This document shows positions 24,173 through 35,556 of a stretch of DNA of 64,000 nt, piece by piece. The position numbers and the translations under genes were made by a program. The stretch comes from Whalleya microplaca. Its lineage: Eukaryota > Ascomycota > Sordariomycetes > Xylariales > Xylariaceae. The stretch covers positions 62,001 through 126,000 of the forward strand of contig MU385751.1 of assembly GCA_022497155.1 (NCBI GenBank). The letters run 5' to 3'. Numbering within the stretch: position 1 is the stretch's first letter; every line of letters begins with the position of its first letter. A model generated the notes under the pieces. That model searched no databases. It was given only the letters and a program-made list of their open reading frames with translations, and had not been told where the DNA came from.

Positions 24173-25852
24173 GACATATGCTATATATGCTATACCTAGT
24201 AATGGGGATTGAGACCGGGTGGGCCGCCCTTCTCGGCGGTTCTCCTAAACAAACGTATCCGAGACTAGACGCAGAGGCTAAGAAAATCCTTTCGACATGG
24301 CCGCGATATCGTTTCAGTTCCTACGGGTGCCGTCTCCAAGATGGGGCTCTTGTTGAGGCGCGCAAAGCACAAGTTTGGCGACAGCGATTGGTGTCAGATC
24401 CCAACGGAATTATCTTTGCGGTGCATATCTTACAAGGTACAGCCTCCGATAGTGGGCGTGGGGTTGTTATTCTAACCGCAGTGGGATAATACCTCGGCAG
24501 CTTATTCGTGACCGCCTATCAGCCTACTATTCGATAGGTAACTAACACAGTAAATACCTCCAGTCTATCCCCTGTAATCATGGTTAATTCCGCTATACGC
24601 TAAGTACGTGTAGGAGAAGCGGAAAAGGACCACTATGGCCATGTTTCAATTTTGATGAGGCTAGTCGAAAGATTTGAAGGCATAAATCTAAGAGGAGAGT
24701 ATACTGTATATTTCTATAATATTGTTTGAACCCCTTTAATAAGCATAGATTCATTAGAAGGTGCGGACTATATTATCATTCAACTCGTAAGTAGATGTTC
24801 AGCTCAGCGAGATCTATAGTCGATGAATGAATGTTTTATCGTATCTCACCGAGGCTTTTCGAGGATCCTTGATTCATATATTTGTAGTACAACCATCATG
24901 AAAAGTGTAGTATCAATAATACCTATATACATAATTAGATTTCTATGTCTTATTAGGTTTCTCTTAGCAATTGAGACTATGAATAATTCTCGAATGGCTG
25001 AGGGATCATCCTTCTCTACACATCCAGACAGTTCAAATTGGAGTTATATAATCTGTACAACAAAACCAAGAAATTCATTGGCAAATTACACGTGGATAGA
25101 ACCCTTTGGGTTGCTGCAAGGCAACTTGCGTCATGGCCAAACCCGACCAGGCAGCCCAGGTCGCACCGCTATGATCTGCAAGGGACAAACAAGCTAACAA
25201 CCTAGATTTCATCCCGAGAGTCCTATCGAACTTATCAATGCAAGTTCTAAGACTCTCGATATGACATCACAGGAGACGCTTCACAATAAAAATCCTACTT
25301 GTCAGTAGCTAGGCAGCTATGTAGGCAGAGCTCAGCTGATGAGTGCCGTGGCCCATGATCGCGATGCTGTTATGTACGAAAGAGCACGCAAGAGCACCGA
25401 ATGCAGGCAGATGAGCTGAAGCCCGCCCTATCAAGCTCGCAATCTGGCAAGCTACCTACGTAAGCGCGCTGTCACTCATCCAGATCAGTGCCGATCATTC
25501 GACGGCTCGTGGGTCTCCCCGGTCTGGAACCCCTCCTCGTCAAACCTACCAAGGCCTACCATCTGCTCGTTTCTGTAACTCGGAATGACAGAGCTTCCAA
25601 GTCTGCACCTTGTTGGACGGAGAGCATAACATGATTGACATATAACGTATGATTTGATCGCATTGCTGTAGGAAAGCTTCATTTGTATAAGAAAGGCAGA
25701 CTGCCAACCTGTATCTGCATTGAAACTCTTGGAGACTTACACGCCAAGTTCATCGACATTGAGACAGAGCTCAGCAATAAACCCATTGCTCAACTTATAC
25801 CCAGACAGCTACCTCCTTGTAAAGAAACAACACCTACCAATCCAATATCATC
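24173..25852. other. intergenic region between divergent genes
   Basis: Upstream of the thioesterase (-) and of the 150-residue protein (+). AT-rich from about 24640 to 25080. Open frames at 24178-24489 and 24823-25197 show no family resemblance. No tRNA or repeat recognised. Confidence 0.5.
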
Positions 25853-26455
25853 ATGGTCAGCACACACAGCCCAGCCTACACGCACATCCACACCGAACCA
25901 ACTAACCTCAATCCCAGGCGAGCGCCGACACCGTAGACCTAAGCCCACCTCACGCGCCGAAGGAGGAATCCCTCAAAGTCTTCAGCGAGGTAGAATCGGA
26001 TCTCAAGAAGACGCTTCTGCACCTGAAGCACACCTACCTCAGTACGTTCTGCCTCCCCCCTCCCCCCTTCCCCCAAACTAGCTAGTAAGCCACACAGCTA
26101 GGTATCCAGGACTAACTAACAAACCCCAGAGCACGAACCCGAGTACTTCGCCGCCGTCCAGGATCTCCCCGACGCAGACCTGACGTCCTTCACCTCCTCG
26201 GACCTGGAGGCCGTGCGCGTGGCCAACAGCGCCTACGGCATCCACCTGTTCGGCAAGGTGCGCATCCCGGCGCTGCCGGACTCCGGGCCGGCGTACATCC
26301 ACTTCCGCGCCTTCGTCGGCGGCGACGAGGACGGCGAGCCCGCGAGGGCCACGCTGCACAGCATCCACACCGAGGAGAAGGAGGAGCCGGATGGTGGGCG
26401 GAAGTATCGCGCTATTTTCAATAAGGACGATGCGCTTGAGTGGTTCGATACTTAA
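25853..26455 (+). CDS. small conserved fungal protein of unknown function
   Basis: Three exons, 25853-25855 (the ATG codon alone), 25918-26041 and 26130-26455, give 150 residues starting MASADTVDLSPPHAPKEES. The first intron has a GTCAGC donor and a CTAACCTCA branch-like site just before its CAG. The second is GTACGT...CAG in phase 1. Visible blocks are a helix LKVFSEVESDLKKTLLHLKH, then FGKVRIPALPDSGPAYIHFR and the terminal EWFDT. I have the impression of a small protein family conserved in ascomycetes but know no function. No signal peptide or membrane segment. The ATG-only exon is the weakest part of the model; the rest is well phased. Confidence 0.68.
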
Positions 26456-26708
26456 GCGAGTGCGCGGGGTGGTAGATGATTAGGTGTGGGTGGGAGTAGG
26501 AGTGGGAGTATTAAGGTAGTGGTTATTATTAGGGGGGAAGAAGAGAATGGAACAGGCACGTGCGCAACTTGAGATTATCAGTTATTGAGCAGCAGGCAAT
26601 AGTATCGGATTGGGTATCTTGAAATCTAAGTCTCTGCATCTGGATCACGAGAAAATGCCTGATAACCTAGAGGCGGCCCTTTTATACAAGTGATATGGGT
26701 GAAGTCGT

Positions 26709-29700
26709 TTAGTAGTCTTCGTCCTCCTCCTGAGCAAGCATTTCCGCATAGTCATCGGCCGATGCGAAAGTGGGCATGTTCTTCAGAGCCTTCCTCCTAG
26801 CCTTTTGATCCGACTCTGGCTTCTTCTCTGCTTCCTCCCCGTCAGCCGCTGCGGGCTGTAAGTCCAAATCATCTTCATCGCCAGATTCCACATCAGAGTC
26901 GTCGAAGAACTCCACTCCGCCGTCATCGTCTGACGCTTCACCATCTAGTTCCGCCATATCCCCGTCTAAGTTATCCTCGGAGCCATCAAGGCTCATCAGA
27001 TCACCAAAGTCCGGATCGCTCTCCGACTCATCCTCGACTTCGGGATGAGATTTGACCAGTGCTTGCCAAATTTCATCTTCGCCGGCTTCTTCTTCGTCTT
27101 CGTCATCCTCTGCCGATGCTTTCCTTGTTTTCGATTCCTTCGCCCGCTTGGCCTGTCCGGGCTTGCCTATCTGGGAGAAGTACTCGTGGAAGAAGACGTC
27201 GTCTACGGCAACGTCTTCGCTGTTCTTGTTCCAGAATGATGCTGAGTTCAAGGAGCTTCCATCCAGCTTGGCTGAGGGTTTGCTGGAAAGTAGAACATGG
27301 CCTTGGCCACTTGCGGTCACAGGCTGCATGATAGATACGCCCTTGCTCGAGTCAGCCGCCTTAGCATTTCGGTACACAAACTTGTCCAGGAACGCTATGA
27401 GTGTGTGATTGGCTAGGTCGGGTTTCTGAGTTGCCTTCTGTCCACTCAGCAGGTTCGACGCGTAAACGTTCACAGAAGGGTGGAAATGCCCAAGGAACGG
27501 CAATAGCTCCCATAAACAGCTGCGATGCGCGTTGCTGTATTCTGGGTCTCTCTTCCGTCCATCGTATGCACCTTCTACCTTCGTAGATGAGGGTTCAAGC
27601 TCATCGACAACGGCACTATCAGGAGCATCCGAGGCTGCAGTTGGCGTCACCTCATCTCCCCCGAGTTCCTCAGGCTCATTGAGCAGTGTTTTCAGGTCTG
27701 GGAAAGTAGTACAGAGATCGATTATCAGGTAAATGATACCACAGATGAACGGAGGTTGGTGCAGATTTAATATCTGTAACATTCTCTTGACGAAAGCCTT
27801 CACTCGGCGAACATCCATGTCCGCTTTGAGGCTTCGATACAGGAGATTGAGATACAGAGTCTGCTTTGATGAGGTGATGAGACGCGGATCTAATAATGAC
27901 TCATACAGTGTTCGATAGAATCGCTCTGTGGCAAGGTGTCGATTGGCTGAGAGTTGTTGAATGAGCATGAGAGCTTGAATACTCGTGTTGAAGTTGGAAG
28001 AATGTGTAATCCGGAACAGGGTGTCAAGGTGAGACTCAAGTCTGTAGGACATTAGTATTACTTCGCGGAGGGTATAGGGTCAGAAATAGGAGAGTGCAAA
28101 CGTACGTAGACTGGTCTGCCTGTGAAAATGGCACTGCCCGGTTAACCCCAGTGAGTATGGCCGAAACGAGCTTTTCAGCCGATTCTTGATCAGCTGCAGC
28201 AGCGGGATCCTTTTTGTCGTGTGGCTTTGTTGAGCTCGATCTCCATCGACTCTTCCGCTTATCATTCCTGGGAGCTTCGAAGTTGCCATCAAATTGACTC
28301 AGTTCACCGCTCTTCAGCAAGGAGACAAAAATACCAAAGTAAATTCGTAGTAAAGAATCCGCAATGTCTGGTTCTCTTTTGCTCAAAATGGTTTGGTTCA
28401 AGGTGTTGACGGCATAATACTTCGCGCGAATGCTCTGGCCCGGTCGAAATAGAATGTCTTGTTCGATATCACGAACAACCACTGGTTTCATTCCAGGGTG
28501 ACTATTCAACAATTGGAGTAGCAGGTACGAAGCCCTCGAGGAGATCTTGCGCTCACGGTCGCCAAGCTTGTTCACAATAAGCCTCAGTAGATTCGATTCT
28601 TGTTCGGGCTTGTCCCGCAGCAGGGCAAACGCTAGATCGACGGCCTTTGTACGAGCATACTCAACCTCGTCATTGCACCAGACCTCCAGACTCTGAATCA
28701 TTTTGAAGTATGCATCCTTGAGCCAGTCTTCAAAGATCCAAGACACGAGATGCTCCTTGGTGATTTTGCCGGGTAATGCTTGGCCAACCGACCAGGACTT
28801 AACGCCATGCTTTTGCAAAGTTCCAACCAACCCAAGCTGAGATGAGAAGAGACGCAGACGTCTGTCTGAAGGAAGGATCATTCCGGGGCCCAGAAGGTCC
28901 ACCAAAGCAGCTAAAGCTGATAAAGCTTGGCCGCGGCTTCTTTTTGCTGCTAGGCCTAGCAGGTTCTCGAGAGGTTGGACATTGTGTACCGGGGATTCCT
29001 GGATGGCTAGAGTCAAGGCAGAGACTCTATCGGACATTGTACCTGAAGACATGATGGTGGACATGAACTTGTGAGACGATGATGCCGTCAATGTCTTCTT
29101 ATACGCGGCACTATCCTCGTCTAAGACTGATTTCGCGTAGGCCTTCAACGCGGCGATTGCGTTCGCGTAAGGTGCCACTTCGTCCGAAGACGGGGTCGGC
29201 AGCGGCTTCAAATTGGCAGCATGCCAATCAGGGCGTAATTCAAATATCTTCAGCAACAATCAGCGAAACTTACATGCTATAGCTGAGGATCAGAGAGGCT
29301 TACTAACCGTCTTCCTTTTCGGGTCACGTAAAGGTTTCTCGTCCGTATCCTGTACTGGCGCAGACGATCCCTCGATGGATTGATGATCGTCTTCGTCCTC
29401 GTCGCCTTCTTCGTCAACCTCGTCGACCTCGTCGGGCTCGTCCACATTGGCGTCAGACTCTTCAATTGTAGAGTCGGGTTTCACTTTCTCGAATCCAAGC
29501 CCCGCGGCGAACTTGGCCAGTTCGGCACGAAGACCTTTGTCTGCATTCTTCTCCTTATGGTTGTTTATTTCTTCGTCGTCCGAGTCAATGTCGCCCACTA
29601 ATTTCAGATCGTCCTCGTCTCCGCCAAGAGCTCTGATTTCTTGCAGTAAGACATCGACACTGGCAGCCTCTGAAGTCCTTTCCTTCCGAGGTTTCGACTT

Positions 29701-29913
29701 GGCGTTGTCCCCATTCGGCTTGGAACTAGGCTTGGATTTTGGCTTGGAATTGGGAGCATTCCTCTTTTTAGGGGGCGGCTGGGCTGTATCTGCAGCTTGC
29801 TCGCGCTTCCTTTTGCCTGTGTCATCTTTGCCCTTGGTCTTCTTAGATTCGGCGAGCTTGCTGTCAATCTTGGCCGTCAATTTAGACAAGGCCGCGTCGT
29901 TGAATGTCGCCAT
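26709..29913 (-). CDS. MAK21: ribosome biogenesis protein Mak21/Noc1 (CBF domain)
   Basis: Three exons, 29913-29308, 29247-28106 and 28041-26709, in phases 0 and 2, give 1,026 residues, about the length of yeast Mak21. Residues 1-200 are Lys/Asp/Glu-rich, with a nuclear-localisation-like cluster (GKRKREQ, PPKKR). The central part is a HEAT-like helical domain (FELRPDWHAANLKPLP, SWIFEDWLKDAYFKMIQSLE). The CBF/Mak21 domain spans about residues 590-790 (HLDTLFRITHSSNFNTSIQA, ERFYRTLYESLLDPRL, CLWELLPFLGHFHPSVNVYA). The tail is highly acidic and ends AEMLAQEEDEDY. Mak21/Noc1 pairs with Noc2 in the nucleolus to mature 66S/90S pre-60S particles. Introns are 60 nt (GTTAGT) and 64 nt (GTACGT). Shares a divergent promoter with the mitochondrial prolyl-tRNA synthetase gene. 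Confidence 0.93.
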
Positions 29914-30440
29914 TGATATAGAACATTCGTCAGCGTGTCTATCAAGGTAAAAGTCGCATCGGTGTTGTTCGCGATTCGGGGCTGTCTATAGTGAGCCGGC
30001 AAGTTGTAGACGCACGTTGAGCTTGGGCGAATTGAACGAAGCAAAAAAAAATTTAGTAAGAAAAAAAAAGTTGGAGGGGCGAGGCTGAACAAATCAAGTG
30101 GACACAGTGGGTCCGCAGTGAGCTATTATCGCCCAATCCAGTGCAGTTCTGTCAAGCTAAGGTAGCTTAGTTGACCCACCTAGCTGACCCACCTGGCTGA
30201 CCCACCGCACGAGGCTGACAAGATTGTTTCACTGCAGAGCAGCACACTTTCCTTAGCTACTTACTCCCGGTCTCATACGGTAGGGCACGGCATTAATGCC
30301 ATCGAATATTTCATTATGCACTAATTCTGAGTAAGTGGCACCTTCTGATTAATAGTCTCTGTGTTTTAATCAAGCTTATCATTTCTCCCTAGAAAATACC
30401 CAGATCAGGACCGGGGTTTCGGTACATATTTATTGCCAAG
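29914..30440. promoter_or_regulatory. 527-bp divergent promoter, MAK21 / mitochondrial ProRS
   Basis: The two start codons face away from each other across this interval, so both promoters must lie here. It holds two A-tracts (near 30042-30052 and 30061-30069) and a 13-bp direct repeat at 30172-30206 (TGACCCACCTAGC, TGACCCACCTGGC, TGACCCACC). The repeats could be factor sites; that is inference from spacing only. Confidence 0.55.
30172..30206. repeat. 13-bp tandem repeat in divergent promoter
   Basis: Two full copies and one partial copy of TGACCCACCT(A/G)GC, directly adjacent. Confidence 0.85.
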
Positions 30441-32688
30441 ATGTCCTTCCTATATACAGTGAGAAGGGCTAGAAGGGCCAATATATCAAAACTCCGATAT
30501 CTGAGAGTCCCTGGGATACGGGCTTTGAGTACTCATGATGTACACACTCAATTTGCGGTTCGGAAAAGACGCATGTCGTGTTTATCAATATGTAAATTAA
30601 CATTTATCAGACTGAATCTTATTCACATGATCGCTTCGCTCGTCTATCTAGATTCTGGGTGCCTACCGGAGGTATCACCGAGACAGAGCATGAAGGTTCG
30701 GAATATGGCTAAATAATTTTCGATTAGAATACTGACATCAGCTTCAGATGCTCATGCCAAGTTGATTCGGGCTGGCTATCTTCGCCAGGTTGGTGGCAAC
30801 ACGATTTCCATACATTGCCGATATGATCTAACCATTGGTCTCTTCAGTCACATGCTGGGATATTTCATATGCTCCCGCTCGGGCAAAGGGTCCAGGAGAA
30901 GCTGGAAAAACTGATTGACAAGCATATGTCACATCTAGGTAAGTAATTCTCAATTCATGCTATAGCTTATGCCATTCAAAAATAGTCCTTACTTTACTGT
31001 GCTAATTTTCTTGGAGGCGCGTCCAAAATATCTCTTTCCTCAATCTCATCTCAGGCGTTATGGAAGCAGACGGATCGACTGGAAGGTTACGGCCTGGAAG
31101 TGAGTTTGGGAGGCTGCTTGGAAACCAATGCCCCATTGCTAATATCCCGGGATCGCAGCTATTTCGGTTTGCCGATAGAAAGGACATCCCTTATCTACTT
31201 GCACCGACCCATGAGGAAGAGATAACCACTCTTGTAGCGAAGACGGTTACCTCCTATAAACTCCTTCCTTTACGACTCTATCAGATAAGTCAGTTGTTCT
31301 GATATGCCTTTCTGTATCCTGAGCTCATTGCATTAGGCCGCAAGTACCGTGATGAGATCCGTCCGCGCCAAGGACTACTGCGGTCCAGGGAATTTCTCAT
31401 GAAGGATCTTTATACTTTTGATTATTCTACGGAAACGGCTCTGTCCACTTATGCACAGGTGCGCGCTGCTTATTCTCAGCTCTTCGATGAGTTGAAGTTG
31501 CCGTATATAGTTGCAGAAGCCAGCTCCGGCGATATTGGAGGTAACTTGAGTCACGAATACCATCTGCCAAATCCAATAGGAGAGGACAATGTGATAAGCT
31601 GCAACTCCTGTGACTATGTCGCTAATGAGGAGCTCGCTACTACACGTTCTACTCCATCGGAGGACATATCTTCAACTGGGAATGATAATCCGGACCCCAA
31701 TTCTGGGGAGATTCCGGCTGTTCAAGTTTGGCGTGGTGTTTCTAAAGATAGAAAGACTCTTATCAATGTCTGGTACCCGGATGCCTTCTCCGGCACAGAC
31801 ATCAACGCACATGCCATCAAATCAGTACTGCCGGAATTAGACTCAGGCCTCGAGAACCCGACGCTATTTTGGACTTCTGCTCCTGATTCAGTCGAACCTC
31901 CGACTTCTAAACGACATCAACAACTAGTGAACGTTGTTGATTATAGACTTGGATCCTCCTTCGCTGATGTGCTCAAGGATGACGCAACCCCGCTACCCTT
32001 GCTACCTGAAGACAGTCGATTCAGTCTCGATGAGTTAACAAGTACTTACGTCACATCATTACCTGATGGGAGCCTGCTAAATGCTATCCGTGTTCGCGAC
32101 GGCGATGGCTGCCCTCGATGCGAATCTGGAAAACTCAAGGTACAGAAGGCGATTGAGCTAGGCCACACCTTTCATCTCGGTACACGGTACTCAGACCCCC
32201 TCCAAGCAAAGGTGAATGCACCAGCAGCGCTAGTTGAAGGGGATGCCACCACAAAGAGCCCTGATGCCACGGTGCTTGTACCCATGCAGATGGGCTGTCA
32301 TGGCATTGGAGTCTCGCGGATTATCGCTGCCGTCGCAGATCATTTGGCCGACGAGAAAGGTCTCAATTGGCCGCGCGCAATTGCACCTTTCGAAATCGTC
32401 GTTATCCCCAGAGGGGGCTTGGAAGACGATGCTGCTATTGTGTCTGAGCACTTGGCCAGCTCACAGGGCCATCGGCCTTTCGACTTGGTGTTGGATGATC
32501 GTGCCAAATTCCTCTCCGCGAAGATAAATGAAGCTAGTCTGGTTGGGTACCCGGTCACTGTGGTCCTTGGGAGAGCGTGGACTGCAAACAAGCTCTGCGA
32601 AGTTCACTGCAAGAGGCTCTCTAGTGTTTCGCACGTCTCACTTGAAGACCTCCCGACGTATATCAACCAGCTCCTTTGTCAGCTCTAG
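30441..32688 (+). CDS. AIM10: prolyl-tRNA synthetase, mitochondrial
   Basis: Seven exons: 30441-30539, 30611-30695, 30748-30788, 30848-30938, 31017-31099, 31159-31288 and 31337-32688, about 626 residues. A basic N-terminus (MSFLYTVRRARRANISKLRY) looks like a mitochondrial presequence. Class II synthetase core: ARLSRFWVPTGGI, GIFHMLPLGQRVQEKLEKL, LAPTHEEEITTLV, motif 2 RKYRDEIRPR followed by REFLMKDLYTFD, and motif 3 GCHGIGVSRIIAAVADHL. A C-terminal anticodon-binding domain follows (FEIVVIPRGG to the end). It charges mitochondrial tRNA-Pro and is a bacterial-type ProRS with a shortened insertion, as in other fungi. Exons 2-7 are fixed by phase and family match. The donor of exon 1 could instead be GTTCGG at 30558, adding six residues to the leader. 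The intron at 31289-31336 is only 48 nt. Confidence 0.88.
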
Positions 32689-32940
32689 ATATACCCCATT
32701 ACACACTACATACATACTTCAAATCCAATTGTGTTTTATTTGAAGGAAGTCCATATATATTACTTGCCCAAGTATTTGGAGTATATGTAACTCCAATATG
32801 TATAAGATTATGTGTATCCAGGCAACTCTGTATATCCAAGCCTAGCAAAACTCACTGATTAGATACCATTATATTCAGCCCCTTCCTCTAACCCACCCTT
32901 TCACATATTTAAGACATAGATTCTTAGCCAACCTGACATC

Positions 32941-34848
32941 TCACACATGCCTCCTCCTCGCCCACTCCGTCAAGTACTCTCGTCCGGCCAAGCGATACGT
33001 ATCCTCTTCGACGTACGAGCTCCCCTGCCTCCCCGTCTGCAGCACCAGATTCAAACCATTCTCACTCTCATTATACAAAGGCCAGCGCGGCAAGCCCTCG
33101 CCATTCGGATCCCCCGAGTACGCGAAGCGGATCCACTGGCTGCTCATCTGATCGCTCAGGGCCTCGTACTCAGGCCACGGGCCCACCGTGCCCGGGTTAT
33201 TGAACACAAACGCCACCTCGCTGAAGTGCTGCACGCCCTTGTACGCCGGCGCGAGCTGTCCCCGCCCTTGTCCCCCGTAACTAGAATTAGTGTCCGCAGT
33301 CGCGTTCTCCCACGGGCGCGTATTAAACCGGTACACGAACGTCGGCGCACCTTGCGCGTAGTGCATCGCGTCGTCCCGCCGCGGCCCGTGGTAGAACACG
33401 TCGCCGACGATCGCCGCCGCGCGCTTGTACTGCCACCCGCGGTCCGCGAAGCGCTCGGGGCCCGTGTTCAGCGGGATCCCCTGCGCCGGGTCGTCCGGGT
33501 ACAGCGCGAGGACGCGATCGACGGTGGCCGCCGGGAAGGCGAAGCCCGACTCGTGCAGCAGGTACGCGCGCAGGTCCGCGTCCGTGTTGATGCCCAGGGG
33601 GGCGTTGTCTGTCCCCTCGTCGGAGTTCGTCCCGTATAAGTGTGGGATGGGTGCTATGCGCCCTGAGTGCAGGAGTGAGGTCGGGTAGTTGGGGAGGACG
33701 TCGCCGTCTGGGGTGAGGTGGTGGTGTGGTTAGCTGGCTGGCTGGCTGATGCTGAGACTGAGACTGAGGCGAGTGGCGCTTATACTTACCGACGGTTGGG
33801 TACCAACCTGGTCCAGGGATGGTTGAAGAGTTTAGGAAGGGATACAACACGTTGTAATCGACTGTTCGCAAGCAGTCCAATGTGTCGGGAACCGAGCTGC
33901 AGTTGACCTGATCAACGATCTTGTCATAAATCGGTTGGTACCAGTCTGATCCGTTACACCAGGCTGTCGTCGCGCTGCCGCTCTCCTGGATGGATCTGTG
34001 GAAGAGCCCGTCTGTTCTTCCACCGTAGCTCAATAACAGTTGGCCCTGCGTTCATGTCAGTTTTTTCGGCATTCTAGACTCAGGGGTCTGAGTTGGGGTA
34101 AGTCCTCGACATACGACGGCGAATGACCCAGATGACTCCCCCCATATTGTCACCGATGAGCTGTCGCCACCGAAGCTCTCGATATTCTCCTGGATCCAAG
34201 CTAGCGCCTTACGCATGTCTCGCAGAGCCAGATTGGTGTGCCCGGAACCCTTTGTATCCAGTCAGCCACACGCTCTGCCCACATACATATGTCACGGAGG
34301 GGCGCGCGCAATATCCTTGCCTGGATCTCAATAGAGTACATATTACCCCAGCCTCCCTGGCGGAAATTGATACTAGCGCCGATTATCGGCATCCCGAAGT
34401 CCACGGACCTCTGCACCAAGAACGTGAGGTTGTAGTTCGGGAGCCCGCTCGTGCCGTACTGGTAGCCGCCCCCATGGATCCACAGCATCACGGGGACCCT
34501 GGCGGAGCTGTCGAGGCCCGCGGGACGCACGATGTTTATGCTCAGACAGTTCTCGCTCATGCCGTACAGAGCATCGTCCGGAAGCTCGTAGCTCGGACAC
34601 GCGTGCCCGTAGGCCTTGGCCTCTCGCGTCCCGTTCCAGGTCTCGTTCAAGGCCTGCGGGACCCGGAACCGGTTCGCGCCTCCGGTGTCCTGGGCATACG
34701 GGATGCCGAGGAAGAGGTCCTGGTTGAACCCGGGCAGATGTAGTCCTTCGTAGCTGCCATTCTTCACCGAGACTACGGGGTTAGGATTTGCAAGCGCTAC
34801 ACTGCTGGCAAGTAGCCCCAACAGGCCCAGAATACGTAGAGCAGCCAT
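32941..34848 (-). CDS. secreted type-B carboxylesterase/lipase
   Basis: Four exons, 34848-34321, 34249-34115, 34045-33790 and 33707-32941, give 561 residues, normal for the family. The signal peptide is MAALRILGLLGLLASSVALA. The oxyanion-hole motif is WIHGGGYQYGTSG. The nucleophile elbow is GESSG with Ser215 (the usual motif is GESAG). The acid is probably in TNSDEGTDN, and the His in HFSEVAFVFN matches the catalytic-His block. Several N-x-S/T sites fit secretion. The first intron (34250-34320) starts GCAAGG, a GC-AG intron: reading through destroys the frame and the splice restores GSGHTNLALRDMRKALAW. The last exon is GC-rich. Likely an extracellular ester hydrolase; the substrate cannot be told from sequence. 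Confidence 0.88.
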
Positions 34849-35556
34849 TACCAAGAGAATGGCTCCAGAAGCTGCTGAGGTCGGAGTTTGGCGGGGAAGG
34901 AATTCGCAATCCGTTGAGGTGTTGGCGGAAGCGGGTTGCGATGTAACGTCAACTCCGCTCGCTTTAAGAATGGCAAACTGGATATGGCTTGTCGTGATGC
35001 ATAAGCGAGATGCTGCTGCTACTAACTACTAGATCTTAGACTTTCTCTAGTTCTTGGCTACTTAATCAGAGGTAAGGGGCAGTTGCGGTGAGACCAGCAG
35101 GTAGGCGCTCGGTGGAATATTCCGATGGGATTATACCTATCACCGGTGGGTATCCGTAGATAGCCAGCCCGGATGGTAGCGCTGATCAACACGGCGATCG
35201 GAAAGATTCTGTCGGCGATATATCTATTAGCCAACTTGTTGTGTTGTGATCGTGGGTAAATAAGTTAGATGCATTTCCTCATTCATCTAACAGTGTCTGG
35301 ATTGGGTAATATATATTAAGTTTAGTCGTCGACATTGCTTCTAGATGGTCACAATATTAGAGCTGGTCAATATCTTTTGTCTTAGCTTCTCTAGATGATT
35401 TTCCATAACTACAACTACGGTCGGGCTGAGTATCGCTCATCTAAATGTTCAGGTTGGGTGCCCTTATCGAGTTTAAACATAGATGAATGGACAAGTATTT
35501 CCGGCATAAGAGCCAATGGGTAGTCCGACAGCGCTTACGTAGTAGTCCCTCAACTG
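34849..35556. other. intergenic region
   Basis: Upstream of the carboxylesterase (-) and downstream of the Ayg1-like hydrolase (-). AT-rich, with only short random frames. Nothing else seen. Confidence 0.5.

Noticed and set aside
24178..25197. short open frames upstream of the thioesterase
   Set aside because: No splice logic or family resemblance; AT-rich intergenic sequence.
33323..34033. 236-codon minus-strand frame that starts as carboxylesterase exon 3
   Set aside because: Its second half (past 33789) reads through the intron and then a shifted frame of exon 4, giving an Arg/Pro/Gly-rich shadow. The splice at 33788/33708 restores the esterase.
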